A stretch of 19,004 nt of DNA from Anaerovoracaceae bacterium (GCA_029983755.1 JASBYX010000032.1:1-19004); one strand, 5' to 3'; shown: positions 7,906-14,547, counted from the stretch's first letter. Notes: generated by a model not told the origin, from the sequence alone. Numbers and translations: made by a program.

Positions 7906-9246
7906 TTACAATTCTCCATTATTGTATTTCCCATAGGCAACCATATCAAAGAAGCCTGTTCCGCTGAGACAAAATACTATCACCGGCCCGTCACTTTCTC
8001 CCTCTGATGCAGGGTATTTTCTCGCCTGATCAACTACGGCTTTGATGGCATGTCCACTTTCAGGTGCCGGAAGGATTCCCTCCGCTCTGGCGAACAAAGT
8101 ATTTGCCTCAAAAACATCGTGCTGCTCGTATGCATGGGCTTCCATGAGTCCTTGATGATAAATTTCCGATAGGATCGGACTCATCCCATGATATCTAAGA
8201 CCACCGGCGTGGTTTGTAGGTGGAATAAAATCATATCCCATAGTATACATCTTGGCCATAGGAGTTACCCGGCCTGTATCGCAGTAATCGTATTTGAACT
8301 CTCCCTTGGTAAATGAAGGGCAGGAGGCTGACTCTGCTGCAATGAATTTGTAGTCGGCTTCTCCTCTTAGCTTTTCCCCAAGGAATGGAGCCATAAAACC
8401 TCCAAGGTTTGATCCTCCACCGGCGCAACCCACGATTATATCAGGTTTTATTCCATATTTTTTCATGGCAGCCTGTGTCTCCAGACCGATTATGGTTTGG
8501 TGAAGTAGAACCTGATTTAAAACGCTGCCGAGAACGTATTTTGTTGCGGGGGTTTTCACAGCTGCCTCTACGGCTTCTGAGATTGCAACCCCAAGGCTCC
8601 CGGGATTGTCCGGAGTTTCCGCAAGAATCTTTCTTCCGGCTTCTGTTTCCATGGAAGGGGATGGAACGACTTTTCCACCGAAGGTCTTCATGATTTCTCT
8701 TCTGAATGGCTTCTGCTCATAGCTGCACTTAACCATATAAACTGTGAGATCAAGCCCCATCTTTTGGCAGCTCATTGCAAGGGCGGTTCCCCATTGTCCT
8801 GCACCGGTTTCAGTGGTAAGGTGAGTGAGGCCTTCCTTCTTAGCGTAGTATGCCTGGGCGATGGCAGAGTTAAGCTTGTGGCTTCCGCTGGTGTTGTTTC
8901 CTTCAAACTTGTAATAGATCTTTGCAGATGTTCCAAGGGATTTTTCAAAATCCGTAGCTCTGATAAGGGGAGCGGGCCTGAATTTACTGTATTCTTTTTG
9001 AATTTCTTCAGGGATAGGTATGAATTGAGTATCTTCATCAAGTTCCTGTCTTGCACCTTCTTCTGTGAATATATGTGTCAGTTCTTCTAATGTAACAGGA
9101 TTTCCCGTCTCAGGGTTGATGAGTGGATCAGGCTTTTTTTTCATATCAGACCTAAGGTTATACCATGCTTTCGGCATTTCATCATCTGTCAGGTATAGTT
9201 TGTTTGGAAATTCATTAGTAGTCTTAGTCATTTCTGTGTTGTTCAT
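7906..9246 (-). CDS. trpB: Tryptophan synthase beta chain, TrpB2 type
   Basis: The protein has 446 residues, longer than the about 400 of the classical TrpA-partnered TrpB and matching the TrpB2 group. It is a PLP enzyme joining indole and L-serine to make tryptophan. The PLP lysine is Lys124 in GSHKLNSA, the catalytic glutamate is Glu146 in TTETGAGQWG, and the phosphate-binding loop is GCAGGGSN (273-280). The N-terminal region with DEMPKAWYN and PLINPETG is typical of TrpB2. AGGAGA lies about 7 bases before the ATG. A tryptophan T-box leader stands directly upstream. No trpA or other trp gene is present, and TrpB2 enzymes generally act on free indole, so indole salvage is the likely job. Direct evidence for the reaction is absent here. 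Confidence 0.93.
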   Translation of the reverse strand: MNNTEMTKTTNEFPNKLYLTDDEMPKAWYNLRSDMKKKPDPLINPETGNPVTLEELTHIFTEEGARQELDEDTQFIPIPEEIQKEYSKFRPAPLIRATDFEKSLGTSAKIYYKFEGNNTSGSHKLNSAIAQAYYAKKEGLTHLTTETGAGQWGTALAMSCQKMGLDLTVYMVKCSYEQKPFRREIMKTFGGKVVPSPSMETEAGRKILAETPDNPGSLGVAISEAVEAAVKTPATKYVLGSVLNQVLLHQTIIGLETQAAMKKYGIKPDIIVGCAGGGSNLGGFMAPFLGEKLRGEADYKFIAAESASCPSFTKGEFKYDYCDTGRVTPMAKMYTMGYDFIPPTNHAGGLRYHGMSPILSEIYHQGLMEAHAYEQHDVFEANTLFARAEGILPAPESGHAIKAVVDQARKYPASEGESDGPVIVFCLSGTGFFDMVAYGKYNNGEL

Positions 9247-9260
9247 ATTCTCTCTCCTTT

Positions 9261-9309
9261 AAAAACAAAAAGCTCCTGCCCCAGCATATAGTTTTGCTGG
9301 GACAGGAGC
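9261..9309 (-). terminator. T-box regulated intrinsic terminator
   Basis: Read on the minus strand, a 14-bp GC-rich stem (9309-9296 with 9285-9272, one mismatch) is followed by TTTTTGTTTTT. It lies between the T-box sequence and the trpB start codon, where attenuation terminators of this class sit. Confidence 0.9.
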
Positions 9310-9553
9310 ACAAATATCATCTCCTGCGTTGCCACCCGGCTTAGCACACCTTTGCAGTGTACTCACTCAGTACGTGCCATCACACGCTGATTCCCTTTAC
9401 GCTGAATCACTGCGTCGCACCTACTAAGCACTTATAGCGGCTGTTCAGTTTGCCCTCAGAAGTCCATTCGCTTTAGATTCTCATATCACATCCCACCAGC
9501 CGTGACTCTCTTAATGAAAACTTGCTAAAGTTACTACTCTTCCTCAACGGTTT
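9261..9553 (-). promoter_or_regulatory. Tryptophan T-box riboswitch leader
   Basis: The transcript senses uncharged tRNA-Trp. Read on the minus strand it carries the T-box core GGGTGGCAACGC (9337-9326), which contacts the tRNA acceptor end. Upstream, GCGAATGGACTTCTGAG holds the specifier TGG (9466-9464) flanked by the usual A residues, and AGAGAG with GGTGGGA form stem I features. The terminator stem follows. The UGG specifier means control by tryptophan: when charged tRNA-Trp is scarce, the antiterminator forms and trpB is expressed. CAACGC replaces the commoner ACCGCG variant; this occurs in some clostridial T-boxes. Confidence 0.93.
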
Positions 9554-9559
9554 AAAGAT

Positions 9560-9588
9560 ATGATAGACCATAGTTTGAGCCTTGTCAA
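9560..9588 (-). promoter_or_regulatory. Sigma-A promoter of the T-box/trpB transcript
   Basis: On the minus strand a perfect TTGACA (9588-9583), a 17-bp spacer and TATCAT (9565-9560) precede the leader. Transcription would begin near 9553. Confidence 0.85.
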
Positions 9589-9670
9589 CAATTACTTTTG
9601 AAATTTTTTGTCAAATTTCTCAGTAGTCAAATTGAGTTCATTGTTTGAGCTTACGATGAGCACTGTAAAC

Positions 9671-9749
9671 CTGTAGGGTAGATGCGGACTTAAGTCGGAA
9701 GTCGCAAACCTGTGGAGAAACATGAGAACTTAAATCGCAAGCCGTAAAC
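9671..9749. repeat. Imperfect 39/40-bp tandem repeat
   Basis: Two adjacent units, 9671-9709 and 9710-9749, begin CTGT and end GCAAAC or GTAAAC on the plus strand. Each has an ACTTAA core that is palindromic in the first unit (GACTTAAGTC). Identity is about 70% by eye. CTGTAAAC just before (9663-9670) looks like the end of a third unit. The second unit ends exactly in the yoaK stop codon. The flanking bases 9589-9662 hold nothing else I recognise. Confidence 0.6.
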
Positions 9750-10468
9750 TAATGCCCGAGAGGTGTTTTGTGAAGGTAAGGTCTCTCAACCGTCCTATCT
9801 GCAATTACGAGGCGTACAAATGTATAGACCAAAAATGGAAGGGCACCCCAAAGTGCGTGTACTCCGAAGAAGTTGCACATTATGGCAGAGGAGATTGCGC
9901 CAAGAAGGAACATTCCAAGCATGATGAAATGCCGTCTGCCTCTGTGAGCCGCCTCTTTGTTTTTGTCTCTAAATGCTCTGACTATATTTACGCCCACCTG
10001 TCTTACATGATTTGTAACAAAGGTAGTAGCCATTGGAATCCCTTGACTTGCCCTGAAAGTATTGAATTGCATGGAGCAGATAAAGTTCAGAGAGATTTGA
10101 CAAATCTGATCCGGAGCGGACTTTGGAAGGTAGGCGAGGAAGGCGATTACGATGATTTCAATTCCAACCATGAGTGTGTCCCATCTCAGGAATTTGAGGC
10201 GTTTGACCCTTTTTGCAAGGGCTTCAGACAAAATCGTCCCTGCCAAGTAGGCGGTTAGGGATGTTATGAGGTAGATCATTTTCATCCACTGCCCGTTCCC
10301 AAGAGCCATTCCGAGAAGAACTATATTTGCCGTTTGAGCATTACAAAATATTCCTCCCCGCACGGTGTACGTATACGCCCCGTAGAAGCCTCCGACAAAA
10401 ATGAGCAGCATGAAAACCCAATGCTTCTCACACTCAAGATAAAATTCCTCGTCTTTCTTGTCCATCAT
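9749..10468 (-). CDS. yoaK: YoaK/DUF1275 family membrane protein
   Basis: The protein has 239 residues and about six hydrophobic segments. The N-terminal motif GGFYGAYTYTVRGGIFCNAQTAN and the following LLGMALGNGQW are characteristic of the DUF1275/YoaK family. The biochemical role of the family is not established, although a transport function is often suggested. The start is set at 10468: an extended -10 promoter element lies at 10500-10508, inside the longer frame that would begin at 10522. AGGACAGG also sits just before the ATG at 10468. The next plus-strand gene, thiT, is divergent. No clear terminator follows the stop; an imperfect tandem repeat occupies that position instead. Confidence 0.87.
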   Translation of the reverse strand: MMDKKDEEFYLECEKHWVFMLLIFVGGFYGAYTYTVRGGIFCNAQTANIVLLGMALGNGQWMKMIYLITSLTAYLAGTILSEALAKRVKRLKFLRWDTLMVGIEIIVIAFLAYLPKSAPDQICQISLNFICSMQFNTFRASQGIPMATTFVTNHVRQVGVNIVRAFRDKNKEAAHRGRRHFIMLGMFLLGAISSAIMCNFFGVHALWGALPFLVYTFVRLVIADRTVERPYLHKTPLGH

Positions 10469-10499
10469 ATTATACCTGTCCTTACTTAATGATAAATCA

Positions 10500-10508
10500 A
10501 TTATATCA
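10500..10508 (-). promoter_or_regulatory. Extended -10 promoter of yoaK
   Basis: On the minus strand TG (10508-10507), one base, then TATAAT (10505-10500) forms an extended -10 element. Transcription would begin near 10493, about 25 bases before the ATG at 10468. No good -35 hexamer is present. Confidence 0.65.
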
Positions 10509-10604
10509 GTTTTAATGTACAAAGATCATATCAATGCTTCAATGAATATTGTAACACATCATGCAACCCTTTCGATTATGGGATACATAAATTTCAGAAA
10601 AACC

Positions 10605-10632
10605 TTGCATATTTTTTCAATAAGGTTAAAAT
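10605..10632 (+). promoter_or_regulatory. Promoter of the TPP riboswitch/thiT transcript
   Basis: TTGCAT (10605-10610), a 16-bp spacer and TAAAAT (10627-10632) predict a start near 10639, just ahead of the aptamer. Confidence 0.7.
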
Positions 10633-10649
10633 ATAAGTGTAACAAAAAG

Positions 10650-10822
10650 AAACAGGGGAGCTTTTGCTGAGAGGGAGTTTGATAAATGATTCCATGTGAG
10701 CGTTCGCCCAGAGCGTTCACTACGACATTTCACATGAATCATTCACAGCCGGTCTAGTGAAATCATCGCAACCAAACTCCGACCCTTTAGCTGATGCGGA
10801 TAATGCCGCCGTAGCAAGTTTT
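10650..10822 (+). promoter_or_regulatory. TPP (thiamine pyrophosphate) riboswitch
   Basis: THI-box landmarks appear in order: CAGGGGAGC then GCTGAGAGG (10653-10674), CCGACCCTTTAGCTGATGCGG (within 10779-10800), and GGATAATGCCGCCGTAGCAAG. P3 is an exact 8-bp helix, GGAGTTTG 10674-10681 with CAAACTCC 10773-10780. P3 carries a 91-base insertion, much larger than the usual loop, containing another long helix (10685-10699 with 10730-10743, one bulge). The thiamine transporter gene directly downstream fits its ligand. Confidence 0.93.
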
Positions 10823-10858
10823 ATGAATATTATTTATAAACGGTTAATATGCTATCTG

Positions 10859-10918
10859 CCTCCTTTGGACTTTTTGGACGTACTTATTTGATTTGTCTAA
10901 TCAGAATTCAAAAGGAGG
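10859..10918 (+). promoter_or_regulatory. Shine-Dalgarno-sequestering helix before thiT
   Basis: CCTCCTTT at 10859-10866 is an exact complement of AAAGGAGG at 10911-10918, the thiT ribosome binding site. No U-tailed intrinsic terminator is visible between the aptamer and the gene. Together this suggests that the riboswitch acts on translation start. The competing antisequestrator was not identified. Confidence 0.6.
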
Positions 10919-10925
10919 ATTTTTT

Positions 10926-11456
10926 ATGGACAAGAAAAAGAAACTGACAGTTTTGGTGGAAGGGGGCCTGATGATTGCCCTTGCAACCATACTCAGCTAC
11001 ATTAAGGTTTATGAGATGCCTCAAGGTGGTTCCGTTACCGCTGTGAGCATGCTCCCTATAATTCTTTACGCAACTAGGTGGGGGGTTAGAAACGGACTCT
11101 TGGCAGCTATGGTATACGGAATATTACAGTTCCTGCTCCAGGGAGGATTCTCAATAAGCCCTTGGTCATTCCTATTGGACTACCTGCTTGCATTTGGAGC
11201 ACTTGGACTTTCCGGCTTCTTCCACGGGAACAGAAACAAAGCTGTTATCGGAGCTATAGTAGGTATCGTTGCAAGGTTTGTTGTTCTGGTATTATCAGGT
11301 GTCTTGCTCTGGTATGCTTATGCGCCTAAGGGAGTTAGCCCACTTTGGTACTCTATCACCTATAATGGCACATATATGCTGCCTGAATTGATAATCACAT
11401 GCATTGTTCTGTATCTGATATATCCACAGTTCGACAAGATTATCAGACGATATTAG
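10926..11456 (+). CDS. thiT: Thiamine transporter ThiT (ECF S-component)
   Basis: The protein has 176 residues and about six membrane segments, matching the ThiT/YuaJ family, the substrate-binding subunit of an energy-coupling-factor thiamine importer. The segment GGSVTAVSMLPIILYATRWG followed by GILQFLLQGGF aligns with the family signature that forms the thiamine site. The energizing EcfA/EcfA'/EcfT subunits are not in the window and are normally shared from elsewhere. The ATG at 10926 is chosen because AGGAGG at 10913-10918 lies 7 bases upstream; the longer frame from 10893 has no RBS and would include the RBS inside the gene. A TPP riboswitch precedes it and strongly supports the substrate. 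An intrinsic terminator follows. Confidence 0.94.
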   Translation: MDKKKKLTVLVEGGLMIALATILSYIKVYEMPQGGSVTAVSMLPIILYATRWGVRNGLLAAMVYGILQFLLQGGFSISPWSFLLDYLLAFGALGLSGFFHGNRNKAVIGAIVGIVARFVVLVLSGVLLWYAYAPKGVSPLWYSITYNGTYMLPELIITCIVLYLIYPQFDKIIRRY

Positions 11457-11483
11457 TTTCTCACAAGTGAGATTTCACAAAAT

Positions 11484-11550
11484 AAAGCCCCGCCAGCATC
11501 TTCCCATTCACACGCAAAAGCGAAGTATGGGACGGTATGGACGGGGTTTT
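11484..11550. terminator. Bidirectional terminator between thiT and prsW
   Basis: AAAGCCCCG at 11484-11492 pairs with CGGGGTTTT at 11542-11550 (one G-U). CCCAT and ATGGG pair further in. The plus side is followed by TTATT and the minus side by TTTATTTTG, so both convergent genes can end here. Confidence 0.85.
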
Positions 11551-11615
11551 TATTCATATTTATCTTTAAAGATATCCATTGCTACGCAGGCACATTAACC
11601 TCAACACCTGGATTT

Positions 11616-12542
11616 CTAGATAGTCCGGTTTACCTCAACGACATCGATTTCCACAGCGGAGTAGCTGTTTTGTTCATCCAAATTGCTAATGGAAGCTTCG
11701 CTAATAGATGGTTCCTCGGGTAAGGAAAAATCTGCAGATTTCTTGATGAGCTTTTCCACTCTGAAAGTTTCGCAAAGAGCCATGATGAAGAGCCCAAGTG
11801 TCAATGTGGTTAGGATCGGTCCCGGAAGAGAGTACTGCCCTTGGTTGTCTGAAAGGGGCGTATTCCAAGCGAAATGAAGCACTACAGGTGCTAACACAAA
11901 GAAAACTCCCTTTGCCTTTTTGCCGCTTTTGACTAAGAGGTAGATGCCCACAAGTATGACAGCTGTGTAAGTCCAATGGGATGCCAGACTCCCTGAAAAT
12001 CGATCGAGTATCTGTGGGAAAATATCGCTGAGAGCCTCCTTGGAGCTTTCCTTTGGAAGCATGTAAGAAATATCCTCCATGAATTGAAAACCGATACCGG
12101 AACCAAGTCCTGCCAGGAGATAATCCTTCCCAGTGTTAAGCTTGAATAGGGTTAGGGCAAAGAGTGCCACGACAGCCTTGATTATTTCCTCTGTGAATGG
12201 GCCGGTGAGAGCTGCTGACCATTTATCAAGTGTTTTGGCCGACATGTAGTGGCTCCAGAATCTTTCCAAAAGCTCGTTTGCGTAAGAGCTGAAAATGGTG
12301 GCCATAAAAATTCCGCATATGAAAGCAACCACAAATATTTTCATGGATGCATCAAGCCTCCTCGCTAGGTACCTGACCCCGAAAATAAAAGGTATCAGAT
12401 ATATTAGAAACAGTGATATGCCTACTAATGTAACCAGATAAGCCACGTAGCTGACCTGATTTAAATTCATGCTCAGCACGGTTTTCTCAAACCCGAATGC
12501 GAACAAGAATAGGAAAATCCCATAAATTATTTTTTTCTTCAT
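11616..12542 (-). CDS. prsW: PrsW-type intramembrane metalloprotease
   Basis: The protein has 308 residues and about seven to eight hydrophobic segments. The active-site motifs of the PrsW family are all present: FTEEIIK (Glu118, Glu119, Lys122), GIGFQFMED (150-157), SHWTYTA (His189) and VLHFAWN (His223). PrsW cleaves membrane-bound anti-sigma factors such as RsiW in B. subtilis, releasing an ECF sigma factor; in clostridia it can affect stress and antimicrobial-peptide responses. No anti-sigma/sigma pair is in the window, so the target is unknown. The C-terminal tail after residue 262 is polar and likely cytosolic. GGAGG lies about 6 bases before the ATG. The gene is monocistronic and divergent from the ACMSD-like gene. 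Confidence 0.9.
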   Translation of the reverse strand: MKKKIIYGIFLFLFAFGFEKTVLSMNLNQVSYVAYLVTLVGISLFLIYLIPFIFGVRYLARRLDASMKIFVVAFICGIFMATIFSSYANELLERFWSHYMSAKTLDKWSAALTGPFTEEIIKAVVALFALTLFKLNTGKDYLLAGLGSGIGFQFMEDISYMLPKESSKEALSDIFPQILDRFSGSLASHWTYTAVILVGIYLLVKSGKKAKGVFFVLAPVVLHFAWNTPLSDNQGQYSLPGPILTTLTLGLFIMALCETFRVEKLIKKSADFSLPEEPSISEASISNLDEQNSYSAVEIDVVEVNRTI

Positions 12543-12587
12543 GATATACCTCCGGATGTTAAAAAATTTTAGCTAATGGTTAGGTGG

Positions 12588-12616
12588 ATTTTAGCATATT
12601 TTTATTTAATTATCAA
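12588..12616 (-). promoter_or_regulatory. Promoter of prsW
   Basis: On the minus strand TTGATA (12616-12611), a 17-bp spacer ending TGC, and TAAAAT (12593-12588) form a -35 plus extended -10 promoter. Transcription would begin near 12581. Confidence 0.75.
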
Positions 12617-12641
12617 TGCACAAAACAGCTCAATTAAAGGC

Positions 12642-12721
12642 AATTTTGCGGCAGGCAGTGAGGTGTGAGATTCTTTCCTGCAAGATTATTGATTTGAGCA
12701 GTCTAATTTTGCAGCAGGCAG
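12642..12721. repeat. Direct repeat of 17 bp in the prsW/amidohydrolase gap
   Basis: AATTTTGCGGCAGGCAG at 12642-12658 recurs as AATTTTGCAGCAGGCAG at 12705-12721 with one mismatch, spaced 63 bp start to start. The copies lie between two divergent promoters and might bind a regulator; no function is known. Confidence 0.55.
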
Positions 12722-12737
12722 GGGAGAGACCAGACGG

Positions 12738-12766
12738 TTGATAGAATAGTATTAATATGCTATCAT
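12738..12766 (+). promoter_or_regulatory. Promoter of the ACMSD-like amidohydrolase gene
   Basis: TTGATA (12738-12743), a 17-bp spacer ending TGC, and TATCAT (12761-12766) mirror the layout of the divergent prsW promoter. Transcription would begin near 12773. Confidence 0.75.
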
Positions 12767-12809
12767 TTGTATTATAAAACTATGGCTATATGTGAAGGAG
12801 GGCTTTAGT

Positions 12810-13757
12810 ATGAGATGCATAGATACACACTCCCATCTGTGGAGCGAGGAATATTTAAAGAAATTGGAGGATCTGGGTTCAGAGGGGGTTGAAATTGCGA
12901 GAATGATGGAAGCCTCAGACTCAAAGGAGGATCTTGAATACAGATTTAATCTTATGGACAAGTCAGGAGTCGACAGGCAGATCATCTCTGCCACCCCTCA
13001 AGTTCCTGAATATGGGACAGCCCAGGAGGCCTTGGAATGTGCAATAATGATAAATGATAGATACAAAGAACTTCAGGAGGAATATCCGGAAAGATTTATC
13101 TGTTACGGAGCAGTACCCCTTCCACACATCAAAGAGGCAATTCAAGAGGGCAAGAGATGCCTGGAAGAACTTGGATTTGCAGGAGTTGCCCTTACTACCT
13201 ACCTTCATCAGGATATTTATCTTGGTGACGATGTGCTCATGGAGTTCTTTGAGGCTATGGACAAGCTGGGAGCGACAATTTATGTTCACCCTACAGGCTT
13301 TGGAGCTTGCTCGCAAAGTGTGAACAAGTTTGGCCTTGAGTGGGTTGTGGGTGCCCCCCTTGAAGATGGTCTAGCTGTGCTGCAGCTTCTGAAAGCCGGC
13401 ATACCGAACAAGTTCCCAAATATCAAATTTCATGTGGCTCATCTTGGGGGTTTCCTGCCATTTTTGATACAGAGAATCGAAGATAACTACGAGGACTGGG
13501 ATGCTTTTGAAGAAAGCCCTATGCAGACTGTCAAAAAGAGTTTTCATTTTGACACAGCAAATTTTCACGGACCTGCCTTGAGATGTTCCATAGACAGCTT
13601 CGGTGTTGATAAGTTCTTTATGGGAAGTGACTATCCCTACTTCAAAGACGAGAAATATCATAGAGCCGTAACCTATATAAGGGAAGCGGGACTTGAGCCT
13701 GAAGAAGTGGATGCTGTTTTGTATGGAAATGCCATAGAGTTTTTCAATATCAAATGA
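12810..13757 (+). CDS. ACMSD-like amidohydrolase (Amidohydro_2)
   Basis: The protein has 315 residues and is a probable TIM-barrel metal enzyme of the Amidohydro_2 family, which includes aminocarboxymuconate semialdehyde decarboxylase and related decarboxylases or hydrolases. Metal-site residues are visible: His7 and His9 in DTHSHLW, His160 in YVHPTG, His211 in VAHLGG and Asp274 in MGSDYPY. The substrate is unknown; annotation as a decarboxylase would be a guess. The ATG at 12810 is preferred over an in-frame GTG at 12792, because AAGGAGGG at 12795-12802 lies between them at a proper distance. It has its own promoter and no partner gene close by. The gap to hpf is 122 bases and contains an hpf promoter candidate. 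Confidence 0.88.
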   Translation: MRCIDTHSHLWSEEYLKKLEDLGSEGVEIARMMEASDSKEDLEYRFNLMDKSGVDRQIISATPQVPEYGTAQEALECAIMINDRYKELQEEYPERFICYGAVPLPHIKEAIQEGKRCLEELGFAGVALTTYLHQDIYLGDDVLMEFFEAMDKLGATIYVHPTGFGACSQSVNKFGLEWVVGAPLEDGLAVLQLLKAGIPNKFPNIKFHVAHLGGFLPFLIQRIEDNYEDWDAFEESPMQTVKKSFHFDTANFHGPALRCSIDSFGVDKFFMGSDYPYFKDEKYHRAVTYIREAGLEPEEVDAVLYGNAIEFFNIK

Positions 13758-13769
13758 ATGCAAAAATCA

Positions 13770-13794
13770 GGTTAAATAAATGCTAAGGGGGTAT
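13770..13794 (+). promoter_or_regulatory. Sigma-B-like promoter upstream of hpf
   Basis: GGTTAA (13770-13775), a 13-bp spacer and GGGTAT (13789-13794) match the sigma-B consensus GTTTAA/GGGTAT at 11 of 12 positions. hpf homologues in Bacillus and Staphylococcus are known general-stress genes. Whether this organism has sigma-B cannot be seen. Confidence 0.5.
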
Positions 13795-13879
13795 AACCTT
13801 ATATAAGAGCGGTTGAGGTAACGGTGAAGCTTTTCATTCGTGAAGAGGCTGCTCCATAGTTTAATTCAGGAGGTGCAGT

Positions 13880-14407
13880 ATGAAAGTTAATATTTTAGGA
13901 AGAAATTACAGAACCTATGGGAAGCTGGAAGAAATGATCGAGAAGAAGCTGGATAAACTGGGCAAGTATTTTTCTGACGACATTACTGCAAATGTTGTTC
14001 TATCCCATGTCGCTGGGAGGGACAAGATTGAAACCACCATATCAGCTAAGGGAACGATTTTCCGTGCAGAAGAGATTAGCGATGATATTTATGAAGCCAT
14101 AGACAAGGTGGTGGACAAGCTGTCTAGCCAGATGGCGAAGTTCAAGGGGAAACTCCAGAAGCGCTATAATGACAACAAGGCTTTGAAATTTGAATTCATG
14201 CCTGAGCCTGAAGAGGAAGAGGAACACGGAGAAGTCGTTAAGAAGAAAGTTTTCGAACTTAGACCTATGGATGAAGAAGAGGCTATTTTGCAGATGGAGA
14301 TGCTCGGACACCAATTTTTTGTATATCTTGATGCAAACGTTGGCAGCGTAAATGTTTTGTACAAGAGGAAGGACGGGGATTACGGACTTCTTGAGACCAG
14401 GAATTAA
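13880..14407 (+). CDS. hpf: Long-form ribosome hibernation promoting factor
   Basis: The protein has 175 residues and binds 30S subunits to pair 70S ribosomes into inactive 100S dimers during stress or stationary phase. The N-terminal S30AE/HPF domain (about 1-95) begins MKVNILGRNY and includes DKLGKYFSDD. An acidic linker (PEPEEEEEHGE) follows, then the C-terminal dimerising domain (about 121-175) with VFELRPMDEEEAILQMEMLGH and FVYLDA. The presence of both domains identifies the long form, in contrast with the short gamma-proteobacterial HPF. AGGAGG lies about 6 bases before the ATG. A sigma-B-like promoter lies about 85 bases upstream; an intrinsic terminator follows about 115 bases after the stop. 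Confidence 0.97.
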   Translation: MKVNILGRNYRTYGKLEEMIEKKLDKLGKYFSDDITANVVLSHVAGRDKIETTISAKGTIFRAEEISDDIYEAIDKVVDKLSSQMAKFKGKLQKRYNDNKALKFEFMPEPEEEEEHGEVVKKKVFELRPMDEEEAILQMEMLGHQFFVYLDANVGSVNVLYKRKDGDYGLLETRN

Positions 14408-14477
14408 TATAGATTTTAGAATACGGATGAGGAGACATTTTAAACAGGAGGAATTCGGTTTAAATTGCCATATAGGT

Positions 14478-14506
14478 TTGATTTAACTTTAGCGATTTAG
14501 TATAAT
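14478..14506 (+). promoter_or_regulatory. Sigma-A-type promoter ahead of a terminator hairpin
   Basis: TTGATT (14478-14483), a 17-bp spacer and a perfect TATAAT (14501-14506) predict transcription from about 14513. The stem of the hpf terminator begins only about 11 bases later. Confidence 0.6.
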
Positions 14507-14523
14507 TTAATAAAGCTTGTTGA

Positions 14524-14547
14524 GGGAGTCTTCGGGCTCCCTTTTTT
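14524..14547 (+). terminator. Intrinsic terminator after hpf
   Basis: GGGAGTC (14524-14530) pairs with GGCTCCC (14535-14541, one G-U) around a stable TTCG tetraloop and is followed by TTTTTT. This is a classic terminator. Confidence 0.92.

Noticed and set aside
9671..9749. Possible CRISPR repeats
   Set aside because: Units adjoin directly with no spacers, are only about 70% identical, and no cas gene is present.
9752..10258. 168-codon plus-strand reading frame
   Set aside because: It lies antisense inside yoaK, has no RBS and no recognisable protein features; the minus-strand frame has clear DUF1275 motifs.
10469..10522. Longer N-terminus for the YoaK protein
   Set aside because: The extra codons contain the extended -10 promoter element, and a good RBS precedes the ATG at 10468.
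10893..10925. Longer N-terminus for ThiT
   Set aside because: The added segment contains the AGGAGG RBS used by the ATG at 10926 and has no RBS of its own.
12792..12809. GTG start for the ACMSD-like amidohydrolase
   Set aside because: AAGGAGGG lies just after it and is well placed for the ATG at 12810.
13795..13879. Structured raiA-type RNA upstream of hpf
   Set aside because: The gap is too short for that motif and only weak local stems are seen, such as GAGCGG with CTGCTC.
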